Positions 1 to 8,465 of a DNA stretch of 64,000 nt are shown one piece after another. Each line of letters begins with the position of its first letter. Position 1 is the first letter of the stretch. A program made the position numbers and the translations under genes. Origin of the DNA: Oegoconia quadripuncta. Its lineage: Eukaryota > Arthropoda > Insecta > Lepidoptera > Autostichidae. A model generated the notes under the pieces. That model did no database searches. It saw only the letters and a list, made by a program, of their open reading frames with translations, and was not told the DNA's origin. The stretch covers positions 6,605,731-6,669,730 of the forward strand of contig OX438758.1 of assembly GCA_949316235.1 (NCBI GenBank), read 5' to 3'.

Positions 1-800
1 ATATTGAAACAGATGAGCTCTACTTTTGAACTATTACCAGATTTACAATATCATAAAACCTCAGTCCACGACTTCCAGTAAATTCCTTGAAAATATATTT
101 ACAAAATTTTGTTAACACGCACAGTACCGTGTATCAGAGCAAATATTTGTCTGATAACAAATACTACATTGAATTCCTTCGGTAAGACCAACCACGTACT
201 CATCAGGGTGTGGCTGACCTCAAAAGGACCCAGTCACCTTCCCTATATACAGGTATTTGATAATATTTATGGTTTATAAATAAATATTAATGCTATGATT
301 GCAAAATATTTTTTCTTTTGACAAAGTATTTTCTACAGGTTTTTATTAACATTATTGTAGGCAAAATGATTCGTTAGTTCATGTAGTCGGTATAGGTATA
401 GGTTACGGTATTCTTGATTCAACAATTTTAAAGCGTGCCCCAATGTATAATAACTATTTAAGTACTTACCCGACAGTATATTTTATATTTTTTGCGGACG
501 CCATGTTGGATTTTTTTCCTTAAAATATATAATATGACTCTCCGGATAACAACATGAATCTAACGACACTATACACATCGAAATCGGTCAAGTTTAGGCT
601 ACACGCCAAAGGAACGGACATACATTACATGCCTGCTCTGAAAGGCTGAAAGGCACAGCTTACCCTAGAAAATGTAAGCTTTTCTCGAAAGTAAGACGAT
701 GATGGTAGATGCAGGAAATTGTGCCATTGTAGTGTTTGAGAGATTCCATATTCTGGCTAATTGTGGTAGACTGTGTATGATTGTGGTTATCTTCTTATAT
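1..800. other. AT-rich DNA, nothing recognised
   Basis: No long open frame, tRNA-like head, terminal inverted repeat or recurring repeat was found. Runs of A and T and scattered stops in all frames are typical of lepidopteran intergenic or intronic DNA. Confidence 0.6.
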
Positions 801-801
801 A

Positions 802-1064
802 CAGGGTGTAACGGTTAAGTGTAGTCATATTTTAAGGGCTTGTTCTACCCATCAATACGAACAACTTTTACTATGGGGGCAACTTCGAAATCGCGAAAAA
901 AAAATCGGCTGTTTCATACATTGCATCGGGAGGTTATTGAAATTTTCTATGGAACAGCTGATTTTTTTTTCGCGATTTCGAAGTTGCCCCCATAGTAAAA
1001 GTTGTTCGTATTGATGGGTAGAACAAGCCCTTAAAATATGACTACACTTAACCGTTACACGGTG
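802..1064. mobile_element. Hairpin MITE with TA duplication
   Basis: Almost the whole element is an inverted repeat. The left arm (802 to about 915) reads CAGGGTGTAACGGTTAAGTG onward, and the right arm (about 960-1064) is its near-perfect reverse complement around a spacer of roughly 45 bp. TA flanks both ends (800-801 and 1065-1066), as expected for Tc1/mariner-type transposition. The two tips differ only at a CAGGG versus CACCG position. No coding capacity; the open frame across it is produced by the palindrome. Confidence 0.8.
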
Positions 1065-1130
1065 TATATATATACGAGTATGTATGTGCTTGATTGTAAG
1101 AAATTTCTAACTAGCTGACAGGTACGTTAA

Positions 1131-1455
1131 TTACAGATTAATTGACAATGTTAAATATATTTAAATAATCTCTGATGTATATTATTTATCAATAAATAAA
1201 AGGAAAACAAATGTCAAACAAATGGTAAAAGGCGACTAAGGGACTTTCCACCAAAAACATCTATAGATTTGCACGTTTCAACTGCGATGGGCTCACCCCC
1301 TGTCACTTCATTTCTGTATATTTCTTGGTGAAACGTGGATGTTGTTTCAATCATTACACTCTTAATGTTTGGGACATCCAAACAATATTGTTTGGGATAT
1401 CTCTGACCACCCCATTTGGGATAAAGGTCGTGACATTATGTAATGTAATATTATT
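1131..1455 (+). repeat. Interspersed repeat with (TATG)-type tail, copy 1
   Basis: The stretch from ATTACAGATTAATTGACAAT through AAAGGCGACTAAGGGACTTT to a tail near GTCGTGACATTATGTAATG is repeated with few differences at 8004-8320. Its second half recurs at 40565-40790 and inverted at 62518-62640. The tail GTGACATTATGTATG matches the end of the RTE-like LINE relic at 29.34 kb, so this may be a SINE or defective LINE copied by that machinery. Confidence 0.6.
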
Positions 1456-1920
1456 TTGTGTGCCTCAGAAAAAAATAATAGGTATTTTGTCTAACAATGG
1501 GAACATTATTGAAAAAGGTTATGCGTAGCCGTCTAAATGAATTTAAGTGCTGATTTTGCGGGTTATTACGTTGGCATTTAGGATTCCAATATTACCAATA
1601 TGGTGAAACGTCGGTTAATTTGGACAAGTTTGCGTATGAGTCACGGATCGGTTACAGTCACGTATTGTGCGAGACAGGTGGGTGTAACTATTACGTCAGA
1701 TTATTTATTATGCCACTATAATTCAATACACGTAAACATAGGGTGTTAAAATCATAACCCTTTCCCGTAGTCGGGTAAAAATGCCGTTCTGGTTTTTTAC
1801 ATTTCGAATCATCATGCCCATGGGTACATTATCGTTTTTTTTTATGGCCTATGACACTCGTGACATTAATAAATTCAACGACACCTCGTTTATCACAATC
1901 CGTCCTACACACACACACAT
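1456..1920. other. No recognisable feature
   Basis: AT-rich sequence ending in a short CA run. No open frame worth annotating and no match to the repeat families of this window. Confidence 0.5.
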
Positions 1921-1921
1921 A

Positions 1922-1979
1922 TACCTATGAAATTGGAGTTTTTTTTCTTCGTTAATCATATGTACCAATTCCTGCGATT
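1922..1979 (-). mobile_element. Fragment of mariner-type MITE
   Basis: About 58 bp starting ACCTATGAAATTGGAG, identical in outline to the terminal part of the full MITE at 28622-29041. It stops abruptly where the RTE-like relic begins. A longer copy in the other orientation lies on the far side of that relic. Confidence 0.7.
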
Positions 1980-1984
1980 GGGTT

Positions 1985-2507
1985 CACTGTCTACAAGGGA
2001 TGGAAAGTGTGAGAACGAGATCAAAAGAAGAGTAAATGCAGGAAATCAGGTGAATGGAGAACTGCATGCCTATTATGAGGACCCAGATTGTGTCCAAAAA
2101 TGCTCGCCTGGCTGTTCATGGCGGAATGCTGGTTCACACACTCACTGATTTACGGGAGTGAATTAATACAGTGGAAATGAGATCGTTCAGAAGTACGAGT
2201 GGAGTGATTTTGAAAGATAGAATCAGGAATAGTGTAATTAGGGTTAAGCAGTGTGAAAGAAGACGTAGTGGCAAAGATTGAAAAAGGTATACTGAGATGG
2301 TTTGGACATGTGGAGAGCAGACTAACGAAAGAGCTATACGAAGCGAATGTAGAAGGTTAGGTTGGTTGGTAGGGCAAGACAACGGCGAACGCAAAATGAT
2401 CAATTTGGGGACGTAGCCAAGTCAAGATTACCCTAAACCGACGAGCATACTTTGAGTGAATGAAGCAAAAGAGGTGTGTCAGGATCATAGCAAATGGAAG
2501 TTTGTGT
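1985..2507 (+). pseudogene. RTE-like LINE reverse transcriptase C-terminus, decayed
   Basis: Translation across frames gives pieces of the C-terminal region of an RTE-type non-LTR polyprotein: DVVAKIEKGILRWFGHVESR, then LTKELYEANVEG, and near 2430 a piece around LNRRA. The last block is also present, intact, in the relic at 29.36-29.55 kb. Stops and frameshifts break the frame repeatedly, so no function is possible. It sits between two oppositely oriented pieces of the mariner MITE. Confidence 0.75.
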
Positions 2508-2904
2508 TTGGCGTTTTGTATGAAGAATTTCATTAAGACTGTTTTCTCCAGACAAACATTTTTTATTTTTTTTTGGGAACGGCAAATCCAAATTTAGCTT
2601 TGTGTGTATTATCGGATAACATTAAGTTAAGTATAGGCAGCGTTAATTTTTAAAAGTAACCGCTTCATAAAAGTTTCAGCGAATCTAAGAAATGATTATG
2701 GGAAGCACATGAAAAGAGCTGTGTTCAATTTTTTTTTATGATGTAATTTAGCTCAGAAATTAAAAAATATTTCATGTGAAACCTTGAAATAATATTCCAT
2801 TTTCCAAATAAAAACACATTTGGATGTAGCTTTGAAAATCGCAGGAATTGGTACATATGATTAACGAAGACAAAAAAACTCCAATTTCATAGGTAAAACC
2901 AATA
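2508..2904 (+). mobile_element. Mariner-type MITE, 5'-truncated
   Basis: It begins inside the family at TGGCGTTTTGTATGAAGAAT and ends with CCAATTTCATAGGTAAAACC. The internal sequence matches the three full copies at 19654, 28622 and 57270. The first 25 or so bases of the left terminus are missing at the junction with the RTE relic. Confidence 0.8.
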
Positions 2905-3623
2905 TAAAGAATTTTTGTGTGACCCGTTCACTTTGCTCTCGAGTGTAGTTGTCGATTAATTATTCTGTAGTAGTGTGTATAACTACGTTAGTACTATTAT
3001 TCTGTGGTATAACCTTAAGAGGCTGACAGCAGCCAATTGCGTTGAAAGATTATCATTTTTTGTAAAGCATATAGCTCGTATCATTATAAAAAAAGTTATA
3101 GGTAAAATTGATCATATTTCTGACATGATTCATGTTTTCAAAACATAATTACACAATCTTCTCTCGATAGAATTTAATTGCAAAGTAGCATCTAAAAATG
3201 CATGAAATCTTATTTTTCTCAGATATGCATTCACTAACATAAATGATATTTTGTACAATATTGTGTCGTATATGTTACTAAAACAAATTCATGTTTTAGA
3301 TTTTCAATAATGCGTCTATTTTAATTGAAATAATTAATTTTGTGATTTGCACTTACGCCCTATAATTCTAAGTAACGCTTTCTCTGTTACTCGTACTCAA
3401 TGCGACAGTGATCGCTTAGGCGCGTTGCTGGATGGACCTGTGTTGTGCGCTGAGACGCTCTCCCAAATATTCGAACTTTTTTTCATATTCATATTCAGGA
3501 CTTTCTTTTTCTTGTTTTGTTTATTTAATTAGGGTAAAATTTTGTATGTGTGTAAATAATTTTATTTATTAGGTAGGTAATCACAGTTGTAAATAAATAA
3601 GTTGGTAAAGTTAATAATAGAAA
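2905..3623. other. AT-rich DNA upstream of the MULE-like relic
   Basis: No repeat family or convincing gene recognised. Any promoter of the MULE-like gene would lie here, but no core motif stands out. Confidence 0.4.
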
Positions 3624-4631
3624 ATGGACTCGAAAAAAAAACAAAACCGAAGAAACGGCAATATAAAAGAAATCAGAAACACATGATGGAGGTTGTAAAG
3701 TAAGTATAATAAAATATTATATCTCTTTTTAATTAATTAAGTATGTACATGAAACACCAAATTTATAAAACGCAACCATAATTATGTTTTCACTATTTTG
3801 TAGTTGCGTCTACTGATACGGGATGTATAGGTACCTTTTTTCGTCACCGCTTATGTAAGACGTTTGGCTCAGTCGACTTGGGCTTGTCGCTTGAATTTCG
3901 TCGTGCTGGATCGATCCCAGTACTTTTCTTGTCTTTTTTATTTTATTTGCTTTTATTTATTGTATGTCTAAATAAATCCTGTAATCTTTTTTTACATGTC
4001 TAAGTGATATTTATCAAAAATTTCATTTTTGTGCATGGCTGTGTACTCATTATATATTCCTAGGTGCTGACGTACTACAATTCTTTGATTTTCAGTTCTA
4101 AAAATCATTTGGGCCCTGAAGAGTCATCAACCGGACTTGTTTTGCAAGAGTGAGTAAAATTATTATTTTTACCAGTATCTAGGATTTCTGAAATAGATAA
4201 TAGGCAATATTGTTATTTTTGACCAAAAACAAACCTTGTCGAAAGAAATATGTAAAGGTCATCATAAAACAAAAGCATAACTTTGAGATTTTTATAAAAT
4301 GATTGCCAATGGGACATATAATAAAAATTATATAAAAAAAAAACAAATAAATTCCTTTCAACCGCTAAAATAATCTATTGAGAATTACCATAGACTTACG
4401 AAAATCACAGATTCGGCCATCATAATATATAAGGTCTAACAAAATTAACCCGACAAACGTTGCAGAGTGTATGTATAGGATGTACCTATTACGAAAAAAA
4501 TAAAAAATAAAACATTAAAGTTAACAGATTTTATTCAAAAAGTTTTCCTGAAGTGTTTCAATAATATTATCTTTTAATGACAGGTACGACATTGAGGCAC
4601 AAGGTGTTCAGAAAAAAAAAAAGATGAAGAG
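3624..4631 (+). pseudogene. Candidate 5' exons of MULE-like gene
   Basis: Three short stretches look like exons upstream of the MULE domain. Exon 1 (3624-3699) opens ATGGACTCG and ends at a GTAAGT donor; it is basic and lysine-rich, but a one-base change in an A9 run puts it out of frame. Exon 2 (4096-4149) lies between a TTTTCAG acceptor and a GTGAGT donor. Exon 3 (4584-4631) lies between ACAG and GTATGT and encodes a stretch around EYDIEAQGVQ. Phases join from exon 1 to 3 if the A run is ignored. Exon 4 needs a further shift. The splice signals are seen; the gene model is inference. A weak tRNA-like stretch at 3852-3935 lies in the first intron. Confidence 0.35.
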
Positions 4632-4903
4632 GTATGTACTAACTAATGGCTTAGTAACCTGAATGGTCAACTAAATGTCAAACTAACGTCAAATGCGCTA
4701 TATAATATATGAAATAAAAGACAAAAACTAATTCCTGACTACGGAAAATATGAGTAAAAAGTATTTTGTTCGTGATGACCGCCTTATTGTCTTGTTTTTT
4801 GAGAAACACTTAGGCCAAAGACGAAATAATAATAATAATGGGCCGTAGTCGGTAAATATAATATTAACTAATAAAATAATAACGAAAGTTTTCTGTTTCA
4901 GAC

Positions 4904-5421
4904 TTATCAGATTACAAGTGATCAGAATACGGAATAAGAAATCTGCATCTGTCGGCGGTTTGTAGCCAACTCGCATTTTTATAAAAAATTGCAAGAAATT
5001 TGAACGGACCTCTTGGCTGTAATCTGAATACTATCGATTTAATAAACGAAAAACAACATAGGCTCATCTCTAAATTTACTTTCGTGTGTAGAATGTGCAA
5101 TTTAAAGTTTCATATAGAAAATGATTATCCGGAGGATGATTACTTAGATGTCAATAGTTGTGCCATAGCAGGCATAATATCTATTGGTGGTGGTCATTCA
5201 CATTTGAAAGAGTTTTCTACGGCAATAAATCTACCTCTTATTTCAAATAAAAAATGCCAAACCCAACATGACGTTCTGTCCAGAAATTGGCAAAGGGTTG
5301 CTCAAGAAACTATGAAGAAAGCAGGGGAAAAAGAAAGAAATTTTGCGATAGCAGAAGGAAGCCTTAGGAAAAACGGTATACCGATAATTGATGTGATTGC
5401 TGATGGATGCTATTCCAAAAA
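4904..5421 (+). pseudogene. Mutator-like (MULE) transposase domain, broken
   Basis: The frame from about 4985 encodes roughly 145 residues that read like the N-terminal part of the arthropod Mutator-like transposase domain. Seen in order: a CRMC zinc-knuckle-like pair, NSCAIAGIISIGGGHSHLKE, then a helical stretch NWQRVAQETMKKAG, then GIPIIDVIADG, where the aspartate would belong to the DDE catalytic core. The same frame continues upstream to a TTTCAG acceptor at 4901 but holds in-frame stops (4982-4984 and near 4919). It ends where mariner sequence begins at 5422, so most of the catalytic domain is missing. It could be a transposon relic or a decayed host gene derived from one. Confidence 0.65.
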
Positions 5422-5565
5422 GCTGATGATACACAATTTACGGCTGAATTAGCAGCAGCTTTCGACGTTAGCGTCAAAACAATATTGGTCAATTTGCGTC
5501 AAATTGGCAAGGTAAAAAAGCTTGACAAATGGGTGCCCCACGAACTCAATGATCATTATACCTAA
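5422..5565 (+). pseudogene. Mariner transposase N-terminal HTH fragment
   Basis: A 47-residue frame, out of frame with the preceding MULE domain, encodes ELAAAFDVSVKTILVNLRQI followed by GKVKKLDKWVPHELND and a stop. This is the second helix-turn-helix of a mariner-family transposase followed by its conserved WVPHEL motif. The DDD catalytic domain is absent. It joins the MULE relic within a few bases, so one element was probably inserted or recombined into the other. Confidence 0.8.
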
Positions 5566-5810
5566 CTATTATTGTATAGCATATAAATTGTATTGTATTC
5601 TCATTATATATAATAGTGTATATTTATCTCTAAAGAACATTCTGCTCTGGTTTTTTATTTCATACTTTTCAGTTATTAATATTGCAGTAGTTTAATTAAA
5701 TTATTTTTTCCGGGTTTTTTGAAGTCGTTTTTTTTAAATCCTTTTTTATTTAATTCTTTTTAGTGTCTGGTCAGACATTACAAAATAATAAAATATATTA
5801 ATTGACCAAT
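5566..5810. other. AT-rich spacer before the small repeat ORF
   Basis: Low-complexity T-rich DNA. A TTTTTTGAAGTCGTT motif near 5716 recurs at 7306 and in inverse form near 11807 and 52960, so the left edge of the following repeat-bearing element may be here. Confidence 0.4.
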
Positions 5811-6104
5811 ATGGGCAGGCTTACGAAAGGTGCTGCTCGTTTAAAGAACTGTCGGTCAAAAGAAACCGAAACTGAAAGGGTACTACGGCTTGAAAAAAAT
5901 GCCTCACGGAACGCAATTTCGCGTTCCCAGGAGACGCCCGAAGCTCGCCGAGTACGTCTAGTAGCTATGAAAGATTACGTTAAATCACGTATTCGCCAGG
6001 AAACTCCAGAACAGAACGAGCATAGACTCGGTTTTATACACGATCGGCTTGCCGAGGAGTCCGCTGAGCAGCGTGAGCGCAGGCACGGCCTTATAATCAC
6101 GTAA
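5811..6104 (+). CDS. Small protein with 23-residue (STPR-like) repeats
   Basis: A 97-aa ORF from the first ATG. The protein is highly charged and built of 23-residue repeats starting ETETERVLRL, ETPEARRVRL and ETPEQNEHRL; the third unit is shortened and followed by ESAEQRERR. This periodicity is that of the score-and-three peptide repeat (STPR), a DNA-binding fold known from silkworm FMBP-1, and similar repeats occur in the N-terminal region of insect Helitron helicase proteins. No helicase or Rep motif follows. The stop lies where the 241-bp tandem array starts. I favour a truncated Helitron-type ORF over a host gene. Confidence 0.5.
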   Translation: MGRLTKGAARLKNCRSKETETERVLRLEKNASRNAISRSQETPEARRVRLVAMKDYVKSRIRQETPEQNEHRLGFIHDRLAEESAEQRERRHGLIIT

Positions 6105-7064
6105 ATCGGCCTAAAAATGTCGGACTAATCGATGTACATACATAAAGATTACAGAACCTCCTCCTTTTTTGAAGTTGGTTAAAAAAAGTTATTAGTATTT
6201 ATCCGTGGTTGCTAATCTCCATGATAATTTTTGTGCGATGGCGAACCTTCTCGCTCCTACAGGTTAGGTGGGCACTTGGGGTATACCAGCTCGACCTGAT
6301 GATCTTCGATTTGTCATATTTATTGTTGATAATCACACCGACGTAAATCGGCTTAAAAATCTCGGACTAATCGATGTACATACATAAATAATACAGAACC
6401 TCCTCCTTTTTTGAAGTCGGTTAAAAAAAGTTATTAGTATTTATCCGTGGTTGCTAATCTCCATGATAATTTTTGTGCGATGGCGAACCTTCTCGCTCCT
6501 ACAGGTTAGGTGGGCACTTGGGGTATACCAGCTCGACCTGATGATCTTCGATTTGTCATATTTATTGTTGATAATCACACCGACGTAAATCGGCTTAAAA
6601 ATCTCGGACTAATCGATGTACATACATAAATAATACAGAACCTCCTCCTTTTTTGAAGTCGGTTAAAAAAAGTTATTAGTATTATCCGTGGTTGCTAATC
6701 TCCATGATAATTTTTGTGCGATGGCGAACCTTCTCGCTCCTACAGGTTAGGTGGGCACTTGGGGTATACCAGCTCGACCTGATGATCTTCGATTTGTCAT
6801 ATTTATTGTTGATAATCACACCGACGTAAATCGGCTTAAAAATCTCGGACTAATCGATGTACATACATAAATAATACAGAACCTCCTCCTTTTTTGAAGT
6901 CGGTTAAAAAAAGTTATTAGTATTATCCGTGGTTGCTAATCTCCATGATAATTTTTGTGCGATGGCGACCTTCTCGCTCCTACAGGTTAAATGGGCAGTT
7001 CGGGTGTACCAGCTCGACCTGATGATCTTCGATTTGTCATATTTATTGCTGATAATCACACCGA
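6101..7064 (+). repeat. Four tandem units of about 241 bp
   Basis: The phrase GTAAATCGGC recurs at 6101, 6343, 6585 and 6826, a period of 242, 242 and 241 bp. Units two to four are nearly identical; the first and the last half-unit are more divergent. Each carries CCTCCTCCTTTTTTGAAGTC and CAGCTCGACCTGATGATCTT. Related single units occur at 11800-11935 and 52390-53345, so the unit is an interspersed repeat that amplified locally. Confidence 0.9.
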
Positions 7065-7345
7065 TCTAGTCTACACTTTTTCCATACAAACCCAAACTGT
7101 ATCTACTTAGTTTCCCTGTGTAAAAACTACGCAATCGTCTAAATATGTAATGCCATTCTGATATTTACCATGATTACACAAAAACTACTGGACCGATTGC
7201 GCTGAAATTACAATGGGACCAACTCGACGGTATCCCCTTTCATTTACAAAAAGAACCATGTGAATCAACCGCCAAATCTCGGAGATATCGGTGTACATAC
7301 TCCTTTTTTGAAGTCGTTTAAAAATAACACTTTTTATTTATTTAT
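7065..7345 (+). repeat. Non-tandem flank of the array family
   Basis: Continues the repeat beyond the array: CTACACTTTTTCCATACAAA, then a stretch containing ACTACTGGACCGATTGCGCT, ending TTTTTTGAAGTCGTTTAAAA. The same order appears in reverse at 52950-53230, which shows that this is part of the dispersed element. Confidence 0.65.
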
Positions 7346-7890
7346 TTCGCCGTGTCTGAAACATTCTGGTCCCAAACTTATTTTTGAAAACATTCTATGA
7401 ATACCTATACATTTATATTTCAATAAATCATCCTTGTTATATTATTATTTTGTTGTTTTTTATTTCGCGAACAGCGCCACCTGTTGCATTTAGGAGAGCT
7501 CTAACTCAAAGTTCAGTTCGCAAGAAGGTTTCCCGTAAGGTCGACTCGTCTGACGGTACGCATATTGACCGTGTCGCAGACGCAGCGCTGCTTTATCGAA
7601 CATTAAGTGGGCGTATCCATTGCTCAAGGTCATTGGCTCTATTCAGCGCCTTAACTGTCCTGGCTGATGCGACGTTCTTTCCCATCGTTACTCCACGCTT
7701 GGTTGACCACTGCGCATGCGTCCTCCACCTTTCTCCCCCACTAGTGAACCCGTGCCATTGTCCTCTAGTGGGAAACGATTCTCGGTAACCACCTAAATTT
7801 ACAGTACTACTCTAAAACTCTGTTTCTAAAACCCATACAGTTCGAATTCTCGGCTTTATAAAAAGTGCTGTGTGGTTTCGGCACTCAAGT
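7346..7890. other. GC-richer segment of unknown nature
   Basis: From about 7465 the composition becomes more GC-rich, with GCGAACAGCGCCACCTG at its start. A 134-codon frame spans 7384-7788, but its product shows no domain and begins in AT-rich non-coding-looking sequence, so I do not call it a gene. It grades into the (TATG)-tail repeat at 7891 and may be that element's 5' portion. Confidence 0.35.
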
Positions 7891-8320
7891 AGAATAAACT
7901 AACCCGTCTCTTCCCGTGGATGTCGTAAAAGGCGACTAAGGGCCTTTCCATAAAAAAATCTAGAATTGCACGTTTCAAGGGCGATTGGCTCACCTCACAC
8001 ATTACAGATTAATTGACAATGTTAAATATATTTAAATAATCTCTAATATATATTATTTATCAATAAATAAAAGGAAAACAAATGTTATATGTTGCCTCTC
8101 TTCCCGTGGGTGTGGTAAAAGGCGACTAAGGGACTTTCCACCAAAAACATCTATAGATTTGCACTTTTTAACGGCGATGGTATATTTCTTAAGGTGAAAC
8201 GTGGATATTGTTTCTATAATTAAACGCTTAATGTTTAAAACACCCAAAGATTATTGTTCGGGATATCTCTGACCACCCGATTTGGTATAAAGGTCGTGAT
8301 TTTATGTATATAATATATAT
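7891..8320 (+). repeat. (TATG)-tail repeat, two overlapping copies
   Basis: CGTCTCTTCCCGTGGATGTC opens a partial copy at about 7904-7995. A second copy starts at 8004 (ATTACAGATTAATTGACAAT) and ends at GGTCGTGATTTTATGTATA, matching 1131-1455 across its whole length. The head-to-tail arrangement suggests insertion of one copy into another or tandem duplication. Confidence 0.6.
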
Positions 8321-8465
8321 AATAGTAATTACCCAATAACATAAGAATTAATTGTAGAATCTAAAAATTTTAACTGAGGTCTAAATTGAACGAAACAAGT
8401 TAATTCCTTATATACGAGTATCTGAATTAAGTCTAAATGAGGTAATTCAAATTATTTTACTTAGA

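Noticed and set aside
781..1014. 77-codon frame across the hairpin MITE
   Set aside because: It is produced by the palindrome; no start context, domain or codon bias.
3852..3935. tRNA-like stretch with GGCTCAGTCG and GGATCGATCCC
   Set aside because: Spacing is tRNA-like but the stems do not pair well; a SINE trace or coincidence.
6101..7064. CRISPR array
   Set aside because: Units are tandem with no spacers, and the DNA is eukaryotic.
7384..7788. 134-codon frame
   Set aside because: It starts in AT-rich non-coding sequence, has no domain and runs into a repeat; kept only as a note.
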